From assembly GCA_042434945.1 (NCBI GenBank), contig CP170191.1, positions 3,410,001 to 3,474,000 on the forward strand: 64,000 bases of DNA, read 5' to 3'. Shown here piece by piece: positions 53,622 through 63,573 of the stretch. The position numbers were made by a program, and so were the translations under genes. This DNA comes from Escherichia hormaechei_A. GTDB lineage: Bacteria > Pseudomonadota > Gammaproteobacteria > Enterobacterales > Enterobacteriaceae. How positions within the stretch are numbered: position 1 is the stretch's first letter; each line of letters starts with the position of its first letter. Under the pieces are notes generated by a model. It was not told the origin of the DNA, ran no database searches, and saw only the letters and a program-made list of their open reading frames with translations.

Positions 53622-56060
53622 ATGGAAAGATCGCTTAGCTTCACTACGTTATTCTTTTATCGCACCACAATATTATTGCTCCTGCTTTTACTCTTTCCTG
53701 TTCTGGTTCAGGCTGATGAATCCGTTTATGAGCATCAGATACAACAGGCACGTAACGGTAATTACGCTCTGTTTCTTGATTACCTACAGCGCTATGAGCA
53801 ACAGCATGCTTTAACACCCGGACAGGTTGCGGACTGGTTACAGGTAGCCTCCTGGGCAGGACGCGATGATGAGGTTATCCGGGTCTGGCAGCGTTATGGT
53901 ATTTATATGCCGCTGCCCGCTCGCGCCATCGCTGCTGTCGCCCAGTCCAGAAGAAACCAAAAAGCCTGGCCATCCGCCTTATCGCTGTGGAAAGAGGCGC
54001 TCAGCCTTGCGCCGGATAACGACGATTACCGCATCGGCTATGTTAAGACTCTGGCCGATGCCCGCAGAGATCGCCTCGCGCTTTCGGAAGCCCGGCAGCT
54101 GGTTAAGGACGATCCTTCTCCCGCGCACCTTGAGACGCTCTCCTATGTCTGGATGCGCCAGGGAAAAAACGGGGACCGGCTGCTGGCGGACATGCGCGCG
54201 CTGAACGCCGCACCCGGGAATAATGCCCTTCTTCGCGAGACGATCGAGGCGTTAACGGAGAACCGGGTAAGCACGCCCGCACTCTGGCTGTCGCAAAGCG
54301 CGGCGATGTCTCCCGCGGAGCGCCGCCGCCTTGAGCGTAACGCCGCGGCTGAAAGGGTACGCCTGGCGGATGTGCCTGGCAGAACGGAGAAAGAGCGCCT
54401 GCGGCTGGCACAAAACGCGTTAGATCGCTATCACACCCTGCTTTCCCGCTGGCAAAACGAACCGCAGGCGGCTGAAGACGTCGTCCTTGCCCGTATCGAT
54501 CGGCTTGGCGCCCTGTATGCGCAGGGTAATTACCGGCAGGTCATTAGCGAATATGAGGCGCTGACGGCCGCACAGCATCCGGTACCGGACTGGGCCATCG
54601 GCTGGGTGATCTCGGCATATTTGCAGGAGAAAAACACCGTCGCCGCCTTCTCGCTTGTGCAACGCTATCCACACTACGCCTCCGATCCGCAGGATGAGGA
54701 GCATGCGCTTTTCTACGCCTGGCTGGATACGGGGCAGTATCAGACCGCCCGCCGCTACGTTGAGCGCGAGACCCGCAGCGTTCCCTGGACCCGCTACGAT
54801 TTCGGATCCCCGACCGCTCAGCCGAACGATCGGTGGCTCACCGGACAGTCTCTCAAACTTAACTATTTGCTGGCGACCAACGCCCTGCCGGAGGCCGAAA
54901 AGCTGTCGTATCGTCTGGCATCAACGGCGCCGGGAAATCAGGGGTTACAGATTGATTATGCCGCCCTGCTTCAGGCCAGAGGCCTGCCGCGCGCGGCCGA
55001 GCAAAAGCTTAAACAAGCAGAGGCGCTTGAACCCGCGAATCTGGAGCTTGAAAAACAGCAGGCTTACGTCGCAATGGACCTTCAGGAGTGGCGCCAGATG
55101 GATTTACTGGCTGCTGACGTAATTGCTCGCGCCCCCGCCGATCGCAGCGCCCGTCGCCTGGACAGACTCAGTGCGGTCCACCATATGTCTGAGCTGCGTC
55201 TGAACGCGGGTAAAGGATTGCACTCAGATAACCCCGTCAGCGGTAGCCACGACATGAGCTGGGACGCCACGCTCTATGGCCCGCCCGTGGCGGATAACTG
55301 GCGGCTGTTTGCCGGCGCCCGCTATGCCCAGGGGAATTTCGACGAAGGTAAAGGCATCAGCCGCCACCTGCTGGGCGGCGTTGAGTGGCGCCCCCGTGAC
55401 CTCACGCTCGAAGCCGAGCTCTCCAGCAACCGCTATCACGATACAAACAGGCCGGGCGCACGGCTCTCAACAACCTACAGCCTGAGTGATCACTGGCAGG
55501 TCAGCGGTAACCTCGAACGCTTGTCACGCGCCACACCCTTACGGGCATTACGCAATGGGATCAGCGCCAACCGGGGTGAAGGTGGGGTGCGCTGGTATCA
55601 AAACGAGCGACGTGAATACCAGTTCAACGCCGCCGTCAGCCGCTTCTCAGACCACAACCGCCGTCAGGAATACACCCTCTCTGGGAAAGAGCGTCTCTGG
55701 CAGACCCCGACCCTGACGCTGGATCTCGAACCGGGGATCGCCGCCAGTAAAAACAGCCTGCGGAATACGCTCTATTACAACCCGGCACGGGATCTGTCCG
55801 TGACGGCTGCCCTGTCCGTTGACCATGAGATGTACCACCACTACGACACCCTCTGGAGCCAGCAGTTCGTGGCAGGAGGGGGCAGCTACTGGCAGAAAAA
55901 TCAGTCCGCGGGTGCCGTTACCCTGCTGGGTTACGGGCAACGCATCCAGTGGAACAACGTTGTCGATACTGGCGTGATGCTGAACTGGGATAAGCGCCCT
56001 TACGACGGCAAACGCGAGAGCAATCTCTCCGTCACGTTAGATGCGACTTTACGCTTTTAA
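53622..56060 (+). CDS. pgaA: Outer-membrane poly-N-acetylglucosamine exporter
   Basis: Homologue of PgaA: signal peptide (LLLLLLLFPVLVQA before DES), a periplasmic helical TPR domain (to about residue 500) and a C-terminal 16-strand beta-barrel ending DATLRF. From ATG 53622 it is 812 residues against 807 in K-12. A GTG start at 53580 is better placed after AAGG and would add 14 residues ahead of the signal peptide, so the start is unsettled. It exports the partly deacetylated polymer. First gene of pgaABCD. Confidence 0.93.
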   Translation: MERSLSFTTLFFYRTTILLLLLLLFPVLVQADESVYEHQIQQARNGNYALFLDYLQRYEQQHALTPGQVADWLQVASWAGRDDEVIRVWQRYGIYMPLPARAIAAVAQSRRNQKAWPSALSLWKEALSLAPDNDDYRIGYVKTLADARRDRLALSEARQLVKDDPSPAHLETLSYVWMRQGKNGDRLLADMRALNAAPGNNALLRETIEALTENRVSTPALWLSQSAAMSPAERRRLERNAAAERVRLADVPGRTEKERLRLAQNALDRYHTLLSRWQNEPQAAEDVVLARIDRLGALYAQGNYRQVISEYEALTAAQHPVPDWAIGWVISAYLQEKNTVAAFSLVQRYPHYASDPQDEEHALFYAWLDTGQYQTARRYVERETRSVPWTRYDFGSPTAQPNDRWLTGQSLKLNYLLATNALPEAEKLSYRLASTAPGNQGLQIDYAALLQARGLPRAAEQKLKQAEALEPANLELEKQQAYVAMDLQEWRQMDLLAADVIARAPADRSARRLDRLSAVHHMSELRLNAGKGLHSDNPVSGSHDMSWDATLYGPPVADNWRLFAGARYAQGNFDEGKGISRHLLGGVEWRPRDLTLEAELSSNRYHDTNRPGARLSTTYSLSDHWQVSGNLERLSRATPLRALRNGISANRGEGGVRWYQNERREYQFNAAVSRFSDHNRRQEYTLSGKERLWQTPTLTLDLEPGIAASKNSLRNTLYYNPARDLSVTAALSVDHEMYHHYDTLWSQQFVAGGGSYWQKNQSAGAVTLLGYGQRIQWNNVVDTGVMLNWDKRPYDGKRESNLSVTLDATLRF

Positions 56061-56062
56061 GG

Positions 56063-58006
56063 ATGAATATGCTGAACACACGTTTTTCTGTAAGCCTGAT
56101 CGTCATCGGCTGGCTCTGCCTCAGCGCGAGCCTCTGCGCGCAGCCGCTCTCCTTTATGGCCCCTGAAAAGAGGCCGCAGCTGGAGGCCAGCAAACCCTGG
56201 CCGGAGAATCAGTTTCTGGTCCTGGCCTACCACGACGTTGAAGATGATGCCGCCGATCAGCGCTACCTCTCCGTTCGCACCAGCGCGTTAAACGAGCAGA
56301 TAAGCTGGCTTTTGCACAACGGCTATCACGCCATCAGCGTGCAGGACATTCTGGATGCGCATGAAGGGAAAAAAGCGCTGCCGCCGAAAGCCGTTTTGCT
56401 CAGCTTTGACGACGGCTACAGCAGCTTTTACACCCGGGTCTGGCCTCTGCTTCAGGCCTGGAACGTTCCTGCGCTGTGGGCGCCGGTGGGCAGTTGGGTG
56501 GATACGCCGGCAAATCAAAAAGTTAACTTCGGCGGTCTGATGACGCCCCGCGATCGCTTTGCCACCTGGGATATGGTTCGCGAGCTCAGCCAGTCCCCGC
56601 TGATTGAGATTGGCTCGCATACCTGGGCCTCGCATTACGGCATTCCGGCCAACCCGCAGGGAAGCCGTGAACCCGCCATCGCCAACCGTTTTTTCGATAA
56701 CGCGACGGGGCATTACGAAACCGATGAACACTTCAACCAGCGGATCGCCGCAGACGTACGGAAAGTCACCGATAAAATCACCCAGGTGACGGGAAAAGCG
56801 CCGCGTGCCTGGGTGTGGCCCTATGGGGCTGCCAACGGTACGTCGCTCGCTATCGCCCAAAAACAGGGCTATCAGTTGGCCTTTACCCTGGAGGACGGGC
56901 TGGGAAACGTGCGCGACCTCGGCAACATCCCGCGCCTGCTGATCGCCGGAAATCCGTCGATAAAAACCTTTGCCAACACGATTAGCCGCGTTCAGGAGTT
57001 TGACCCGGTGCGCGTCATGCATGTTGATCTCGATTACGTCTACGATCCCGATCCGGCCCAGCAGACGAAAAACATCAACAAACTCGTCCAGCGGGTCTAC
57101 GACATGAAAATCAGCCATGTGTTTCTCCAGGCGTTTTCGGATCCGCGGGGCGACGGCAGGATCGATGCGCTCTATTTCCCCAACCGTCGGCTCCCGGTCC
57201 GGGCCGATCTCTTTAATTTTGTCGCCTGGCAGCTACAAACCCGCGCGGGAGTGAAAGTCTTCGCGTGGATGCCGGTTCTCTCTTTCGATCTCAGTCCAGC
57301 CTTGCCGCGCGTGCAGCGCCGGGATCGTCAAACGGGAGAGTTGACCGTGGCCGCCGAGCCCTATATCAGGCTCTCCCCCTGGAGTCCGCAGGTTCGCCAG
57401 CAGGTGACGGAGATCTATGAAGATCTGGCCCGCTATGCCAGCTTCAATGGCATCTTATTTCATGACGACGCGGTGCTGACGGACGTTGACGATGCAGGAC
57501 AGGACACGACCCGACAGAAGAGTCAGCGACTTATCGGCTTTACACGCACCCTGAGCCAGGCGGTGAAAAACATCCGTGGCCCGCAGATCAAAACCGCGCG
57601 GAACATGTTCGCGTTGCCCATTCTCGAGCCGGAAAGCGAGGCATGGTTTGCGCAAAATCTCGATGATTTTCTGGCGGCCTACGACTGGACGGTGCCGATG
57701 GCAATGCCGCTGATGGAGTCCGTCCCGGCAGAAGAGAGCAATGCCTGGCTGACGCGTTTAGTCAAAGCCGTCGCCGCACGCCCCGGCGCGCTGAATAAAA
57801 CGATTTTTGAGCTACAGGCCAGGGACTGGGCACAGAAACCGCAGCGTGCCGTAGCCGATGAACGTCTGATGGAGTGGATGCGGGTGCTCCAGCTGAACGG
57901 CATCAAAAATTACGGTTATTACCCCGACGACTTCCTCAACAACCAACCTGATATCTCACGTATCAGACCTGAATTTTCTTCGTACTGGTATCCTGACAAT
58001 GACTGA
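56063..58006 (+). CDS. pgaB: Poly-beta-1,6-N-acetylglucosamine N-deacetylase
   Basis: A 647-residue two-domain enzyme. The N-terminal CE4 deacetylase has SFDDGYSSFYTR (Asp116, Asp117) and SHTWASHYG (His186, His191). The C-terminal glycoside hydrolase-like domain follows (MHVDLDYVYD, GILFHDDA). K-12 PgaB is a lipoprotein; here the N-terminus (GWLCLSASLCAQPLS) lacks a canonical lipobox, so the protein may be periplasmic and not lipidated. It is about 25 residues shorter than K-12, mostly through loss of a loop after GILFHDDAVL. Starts 2 bases after pgaA. Confidence 0.93.
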   Translation: MNMLNTRFSVSLIVIGWLCLSASLCAQPLSFMAPEKRPQLEASKPWPENQFLVLAYHDVEDDAADQRYLSVRTSALNEQISWLLHNGYHAISVQDILDAHEGKKALPPKAVLLSFDDGYSSFYTRVWPLLQAWNVPALWAPVGSWVDTPANQKVNFGGLMTPRDRFATWDMVRELSQSPLIEIGSHTWASHYGIPANPQGSREPAIANRFFDNATGHYETDEHFNQRIAADVRKVTDKITQVTGKAPRAWVWPYGAANGTSLAIAQKQGYQLAFTLEDGLGNVRDLGNIPRLLIAGNPSIKTFANTISRVQEFDPVRVMHVDLDYVYDPDPAQQTKNINKLVQRVYDMKISHVFLQAFSDPRGDGRIDALYFPNRRLPVRADLFNFVAWQLQTRAGVKVFAWMPVLSFDLSPALPRVQRRDRQTGELTVAAEPYIRLSPWSPQVRQQVTEIYEDLARYASFNGILFHDDAVLTDVDDAGQDTTRQKSQRLIGFTRTLSQAVKNIRGPQIKTARNMFALPILEPESEAWFAQNLDDFLAAYDWTVPMAMPLMESVPAEESNAWLTRLVKAVAARPGALNKTIFELQARDWAQKPQRAVADERLMEWMRVLQLNGIKNYGYYPDDFLNNQPDISRIRPEFSSYWYPDND

Positions 58007-59330
58007 TCGCATTATCGCCTTCTCTATTTTGTGTCTGGTATTCGGGTTGCCGTTAGGCGTAGCCGCGCTGTTTACCGGCGAACTGATTCTGGACTTTGTC
58101 TTTTTCTGGCCGCTGTTTATGTCCGTGCTCTGGGTAACCGGCGGCCTCTATTTCTGGTTTCAGCTTGAACGGCACTGGTCGTGGGATAACGCAACACCCG
58201 CCCCCGCCTTAGCCGGTGAGCCGTTAATCTCGATTCTTATTCCCTGCTTCAATGAGGAACGCAACGCACGGGAGACCATTAGCGCCGCGCTGGGTCAGCG
58301 GTACTGGAATGTGGAAGTTATCGCCATCAACGACGGTTCTTCTGATAACACGGCGGAGGTACTGCAACAGCTGGCGCGAGAGCAACCGCGCCTGCGGGTG
58401 ATTAATCTCGCGGAGAACCAGGGGAAAGCCGTGGCGCTCAAGGCCGGCGCTGCGGCGGCCCGGGGCGATTTGCTGGTCTGCATTGACGGCGACGCCCTGC
58501 TCGACCGCGACACCGCGGCGTATCTGGTGGCACCGCTGATTCAGTATCCCCACGTTGGGGCCGTCACCGGGAATCCGCGTATTCGCACGCGCTCAACGCT
58601 GATTGGCCGCATTCAGGTGGGCGAGTTTTCTTCCATTATTGGCCTTATCAAGCGAACGCAGCGGATCTATGGCCGGGTCTTTACCGTCTCCGGCGTCATC
58701 GCCGCCTTTCGCCGACAGGCGCTGGCGGATGTCGGGTACTGGAGCCCGGACATGATCACAGAGGATATCGACATAAGCTGGAAGCTTCAGCTTCGCCACT
58801 GGGATATCTTTTTCGAGCCGCGGGCACTGTGCTGGATCCTGATGCCGGAGACGCTAAAGGGGCTGTGGAAACAGCGTCTGCGCTGGGCGCAGGGGGGGGC
58901 AGAGGTGTTTCTGGTTAACCTGCGCAAGATGGCCCGCTGGGAGCATCATCGCATGTGGCCCCTGTTTCTTGAGTACGCGCTATCAACGCTGTGGGCGTTT
59001 GCCTATGGGGCAACCGTGGTGTTGTTCATTCTCAGCCATATTATCCCTCTTCCCGCGAACCTGGCCGTTGCGAGCCTGTTTCCCCCGGCGTTTACCGGGC
59101 TGCTGCTGGGTGTGATGTGCCTGCTGCAATTCCTCGTCAGTTTGTATATCGAGCGGCGCTACGAGCGGAAAGTGGCAGGCTCGCTGTTCTGGGTAATCTG
59201 GTTCCCGATGGTGTACTGGATGATTGGCCTGTTTACCACCCTCGTGGCATTTCCGAAAGTCATGCTTAAACGTAAACGCGCCCGCGCGCGCTGGATCAGT
59301 CCGGACCGGGGTAAAGGGAGCATTCAATGA
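57999..59330 (+). CDS. pgaC: Poly-beta-1,6-N-acetylglucosamine synthase
   Basis: A 443-residue family 2 glycosyltransferase of the inner membrane. Two N-terminal and three C-terminal membrane segments flank the catalytic domain, which has INDGSSDNT, DGDALLDRD, ITEDIDISWKLQ and the QRLRWAQGG product-gripping motif. Polymerises UDP-GlcNAc with PgaD, stimulated by cyclic di-GMP in K-12. Overlaps pgaB by 8 bases and pgaD by 4. Confidence 0.96.
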   Translation: MTDRIIAFSILCLVFGLPLGVAALFTGELILDFVFFWPLFMSVLWVTGGLYFWFQLERHWSWDNATPAPALAGEPLISILIPCFNEERNARETISAALGQRYWNVEVIAINDGSSDNTAEVLQQLAREQPRLRVINLAENQGKAVALKAGAAAARGDLLVCIDGDALLDRDTAAYLVAPLIQYPHVGAVTGNPRIRTRSTLIGRIQVGEFSSIIGLIKRTQRIYGRVFTVSGVIAAFRRQALADVGYWSPDMITEDIDISWKLQLRHWDIFFEPRALCWILMPETLKGLWKQRLRWAQGGAEVFLVNLRKMARWEHHRMWPLFLEYALSTLWAFAYGATVVLFILSHIIPLPANLAVASLFPPAFTGLLLGVMCLLQFLVSLYIERRYERKVAGSLFWVIWFPMVYWMIGLFTTLVAFPKVMLKRKRARARWISPDRGKGSIQ

Positions 59331-59761
59331 ACGAGAATACGTTAATTTTGACTGAACAGCGGCTGGCACCGCGTCTTTTCGATGCCGCATTAACGCTGAT
59401 AGCCTGGGGAGGATTCCTGTTTTTCCTTTACGCCAGGCTGTGGATGCAGTTAACCGAGGAGGGCGATCACCGCTGGAGCGTGATTATCGCCTCTTTTAAT
59501 ACGGTGCTGGTCTATCTGCTGATTGCCGCGTTCAACGGCTGGCTGCTGATCCTGTGGTATCAGTACAATCGCCGCCGCGCGCATGTGAGGCGGCGTCATC
59601 CGGAAATGTTGCGCCATGACGAGCTTGCCCAAAGTTTTAACGTCACGCCGCAAATTATGTCCGAGATGAGCCAGTACAACCTGCTGACGGTTTACCATGA
59701 CCAGATTGGCCGGATCATTGATTTGAAGATCAGCGAGCAGCAGGAAGAGGAAGAGCAGTAA
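59327..59761 (+). CDS. pgaD: PGA synthesis accessory protein PgaD
   Basis: A 144-residue inner-membrane protein with two membrane segments (about 20-40 and 59-82) and a charged cytoplasmic tail ending in an acidic stretch. It forms the synthase with PgaC and takes part in cyclic di-GMP control. Last gene of the operon; a strong hairpin follows within five bases. Confidence 0.93.
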   Translation: MNENTLILTEQRLAPRLFDAALTLIAWGGFLFFLYARLWMQLTEEGDHRWSVIIASFNTVLVYLLIAAFNGWLLILWYQYNRRRAHVRRRHPEMLRHDELAQSFNVTPQIMSEMSQYNLLTVYHDQIGRIIDLKISEQQEEEEQ

Positions 59762-59765
59762 TGAA

Positions 59766-59799
59766 ACGCCCCCGCAACATGCCCTGCGGGGGCGTTTTT
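59766..59799. terminator. Bidirectional terminator between pgaD and gss
   Basis: ACGCCCCCGCA and TGCGGGGGCGT form an 11-bp GC-rich stem, followed by TTTTTA on the plus strand. It serves convergent pgaD and gss. Confidence 0.9.
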
Positions 59800-59813
59800 A
59801 TAACAGGGAGACG

Positions 59814-61677
59814 TTATTTATCTTTCACCACAATTAACGGTTCAATATCACTCTCTTTTTTGATGACCAGTGATTCATCACCGCGCAAACACGTCCCACC
59901 GTAGTTGCCGCCACGGTGAAGGTACATACCTGAATGTATTTACCGTCCACTTTCGGCAAACACCACAGTTGCTGATAGATGTTTTTCTGCTCGGCAAATT
60001 TACCGCTGGTTTTGTCCAGCACCTCTTCATGATGGCTGACGAGGTCGATATTGCTGCCACAGCGACCGGCGATCGGTTTCACTGCGTAACCTGTTTTCAC
60101 CCAGTTCATCATTAACAGTGAAATCGGTATCCAGCAGGTAACGATGGTGCGGGAACAGCGACCAGAGGATCGGCAGAATCGCTTTGTTGCCGGGGATCAC
60201 CGTCCACAGCGGCTCAAAGACCAGCACTTCCGGGCGCAGCAATACGTCGATAAGACGCACTTCGTTTTGCGGATGACCGGTACGGATTGGCACCGCAGCA
60301 AACTCACGGTCGCTAACTTCACGAATCTGATCAAACGCGGTTTCCCACGCCCAGGTTTTCCACACGCAGTTAACCAGTCGCCCTTCCCCATCAATCAGTT
60401 GCCCGGCAGCATCCCAGCCCAGTTCATCCAATCCACGCAAGATACGCGTTTCAAAGCCCGCCTGGTGCAGCGCCTGCTCCATAAACTGCGCGTGATAGTT
60501 TTCCTCGATATCTTTGTCCTGCATGATATGGACAAACGGACGTGCACGACTGTGTTTCCAGGCACCAGCCAATTCGTTAATCAGCCCTTCCGCCGGATTG
60601 AAGCCGTTGCCTTTATAGCCCTGCTCCGCCCAACGTTCGAGGATCAAGCCCGCTTCGGTATGACAGGAGGCGGAGTCGGCGTTGTACTCGTAAACCTTCA
60701 GGCCACGCTCATCCATGCAGAAATCCATACGACCAGTGATCATATGGTGACGGCGACGCTGCCAGGAGAGACGCAAACGTGGCCAGAGGATTTTCGGGAT
60801 GTCGAACAGCGCCAGCAGGTTGTCATCTTTCAGCACCTTGTCGGTTGCGTGAAGATACATCAGGTGCAGCTCGTTGGTGGCTTTAATTAGCTCCTGCTCG
60901 GCACTCTCGGTAATGGTGTAGTAATGATAAGGATCCTGATTGATCACCTGACCGTTGGCCTGCACATAGGCGTTTTGCAGCGGATCTTTTTCATCCAGCC
61001 ATTTACCGTCAAACTGGCCTTTGTTTTCCAGGCGCGCTCCGCTGATTTTCAGCAGCTCGCCTGCAATTTCCGGCTGCGGTAAGCTGTATTCAGTATCTTC
61101 CGTCTGGATCATCCAGCCCAGAATGGTGGTGTCATCAAAAGTGTCTTTCAGGGTATAGCAGCCGTTTTCGACCACCATCTCCAGCTCGCGCGTCCACTGT
61201 TGCCCTTGCGGCAACGGGGAATGAATCACGTTCTGTTCCGCAATACGGACTTTGTTGCCATGCAATTGGGTAATGATGGCGACATGGCCAGTGGTCTTTA
61301 AATTCACCGCCTTTATCCCAGATAAGAAGCGCACCCGCGACCGGCGCACGCGGCGAGCCGTTAGGAAATGCCTGCAATGGCAGGATGTTGTCATTAACCA
61401 CTTCTCGCAGGAAGCGCAGCGAGAAAATCTCCCACGCCATACCCACGTCAGTAAAGACCACACCGTAATTCAGAAAGAGAAAACGGCGAGCAAATTCAAC
61501 GCATTGCCACTTGTGGCCCATATATTCGTCGTCGATATAGCTACGGAATACGGCGTCATCTTCGTATTCCTGCGGATCGAGAGAACTGTAATCTGAAGAG
61601 TAGATTGCTACCCCACCTGGGGCGTAGCCCATAATGTCCCCGAACGGGGCATCCTGGCTGGTCGTTCCTTTGCTCAT
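59814..61677 (-). pseudogene. gss: Bifunctional glutathionylspermidine synthetase/amidase with three frameshifts
   Basis: Homologue of K-12 Gss (619 residues), nearly identical along its length. The N-terminal amidase (CHAP-type, Cys in HKWQCVEFARRF) and the C-terminal ATP-grasp synthetase are split by single-base changes: an extra base near 61293 (after GGEFKD), an extra base near 60101 (after FTVNDEL) and a missing base near 59911 (after CTFTV). Correcting all three restores one frame from 61677 to 59814. All changes are in short C/G runs. As written no full protein is made. Confidence 0.85.
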
Positions 61678-61879
61678 CACTTTACCTTTACAATACAACC
61701 TAAGCAGTTGGCGTAATTGTTGTGCGCTGTTACCTGCTCAGCGACATTAACCGGACAGAGGTCAGACTAATCATACACCTCATCGCAGCGGCTGGCGCAA
61801 AGGGTTAAAAAATTCACATTCTGTACAGCAAGTGACCTGCTACACTGCTTCAACACTACCACTCAGAAGGCAACTCACT

Positions 61880-62745
61880 ATGACAGACAATACTTATCAG
61901 CCCGCGAAAGTCTGGACGTGGGATAAATCCGCTGGCGGCGCGTTCGCCAATATCAATCGCCCGGTTTCTGGTCCGACGCATGAAAAAACGCTGCCCGTTG
62001 GCAAACACCCATTGCAACTTTATTCGCTGGAACGCCGAACGGTCAGAAAGTAACGATTATGCTTGAGGAGCTGCTGGCGCTGGGCGTTACTGGTGCAGAG
62101 TACGACGCCTGGCTGATTCGTATTGGCGATGGCGATCAATTCTCCAGCGGCTTTGTCGAAGTGAACCCAAACTCGAAGATCCCGGCGCTGCGTGACCACT
62201 CCACCACCCCGCCGACGCGCGTCTTTGAATCCGGCAATATCCTGCTCTACCTGGCCGAGAAATTTGGTCACTTCCTGCCAAAAGATCCGGCAGGACGAAC
62301 GGAAACCCTGAACTGGCTGTTCTGGTTACAGGGTGCGGCCCCGTTCCTCGGCGGCGGTTTTGGCCACTTCTATAACTACGCACCAGTGAAGATTGAGTAC
62401 GCTATCGATCGCTTCACCATGGAAGCTAAACGCCTGTTCGACGTGCTGGACAAACAGCTGGCGCGCGGTCGTTACGTAGCGGGTGAGGAATATACCATTG
62501 CGGATATGGCAGTCTGGCCATGGTTTGGCTGCGTGGCGCTGGGCAGCGTGTATAACGCCGCCGAGTTCCTGGATGCCGGGAAGTACACCAACGTGCAGCG
62601 CTGGGCAAAAGATGTGGCGAATCGTCCGGCTGTTAAACGCGGGCGCATTGTTAACCGTACCAACGGCGAGCTGAACGAGCAGTTACATGAGCGTCATTCA
62701 GCAAGCGACTTCGATACCCAGACGGAAGATAAACGTCAGGGTTGA
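61880..62745 (+). pseudogene. yghU: Disulfide-bond oxidoreductase YghU, frameshifted
   Basis: Glutathione transferase-like protein (288 residues in K-12). The first 50 residues match K-12 YghU, then one G is missing from a G run near 62030 (CTGGAACG for CTGGGAACG), giving LERRTVRK and a stop at 62053. Restoring it gives exactly 288 residues. From about residue 95 (RDHSTTPPTRVFESGNILLYL) the sequence diverges from K-12, so ancestry changes inside the gene. An internal ATG at 62059 could start a 228-residue product lacking most of the thioredoxin-fold N-terminus. Confidence 0.85.
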
Positions 62746-62821
62746 TCCATGACCGGGCGGTTCGCCGCCCTTCTTCCGCGATGAGAAAAATGCGTCAGCA
62801 CGCGTGCGCAAGGAGCCTCGT

Positions 62822-63571
62822 ATGTCAGACCAGACGCTAAAAGCGACCCGACAGCAGAGTCTTATCACCTTGCTGAGTAAAAGCGACTGGCTGACTACCG
62901 ATGTGCTGGCTGAAAAGCTCTCCGTCAGCAAAGAGACCATCCGCCGGGATCTGAAGTCGTTGCAGCAGCAGGGGAAGCTTCTGCGCCAGCACGGGCGTGC
63001 GCGTCTGATTCACCCGGACAGCCGCGACAGCGGTGAACCCTTTGGCGCACGCCTGAAAAGCCATTATGCCGACAAAGCCGATATTGCCCGCCACGCGCTG
63101 GGCTGGATCAGCGAAGGGATGACCATCGCCCTCGACGCCAGCTCAACCTGCTTTCATCTGGCGCGCCAGTTGCCGGACATCAACCTCACCGTATTTACCA
63201 ACAGTCTGCCTATCTGCCACGAGATGGCAAAGCGCGAGCGGATCACGCTTATCTGCTCCGGCGGAACGCTTGAGCGTAAGTATCGCTGCTATGTTAACCC
63301 GGCGCTGGTGACGCAGCTAAAAGGGCTGGAGATCGATCTGTTCATCTTCTCGTGTGAAGGGGTCGATGAGCGTGGCGTCCTTTGGGATCCGTCCGAGCAC
63401 AACGCGGGCTTTAAGGCGCTGCTGTTAAACCGCGCCAGCCAGTCGCTGCTGCTGATCGACAAAAGTAAATTTATGCGGGCAAGTGAAGTGAAAATTGGTC
63501 AGCTGTCGCAGGTGACACAGATTATTCAGAGCGATAAACGTCAGGCCGCCAGAGACGGCCTGACACGATGA
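62822..63571 (+). CDS. DeoR-family regulator resembling L-fucose activator FucR
   Basis: A 249-residue DeoR-type regulator. The N-terminal helix-turn-helix (LTTDVLAEKLSVSKETIRRDLKSLQQQGKLLRQHGRARLI) and the C-terminal sugar-phosphate sensor (IALDASSTCFHLARQLPDINLTVFTNSLPICHE, LICSGGTLERKY) are very like K-12 FucR, including DLFIFSCEG. ATG 62822 has AAGGAG. No fucose genes lie in the window, so it is either a displaced fucR or a paralogue for another sugar phosphate. Confidence 0.85.
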   Translation: MSDQTLKATRQQSLITLLSKSDWLTTDVLAEKLSVSKETIRRDLKSLQQQGKLLRQHGRARLIHPDSRDSGEPFGARLKSHYADKADIARHALGWISEGMTIALDASSTCFHLARQLPDINLTVFTNSLPICHEMAKRERITLICSGGTLERKYRCYVNPALVTQLKGLEIDLFIFSCEGVDERGVLWDPSEHNAGFKALLLNRASQSLLLIDKSKFMRASEVKIGQLSQVTQIIQSDKRQAARDGLTR

Positions 63572-63573
63572 GG

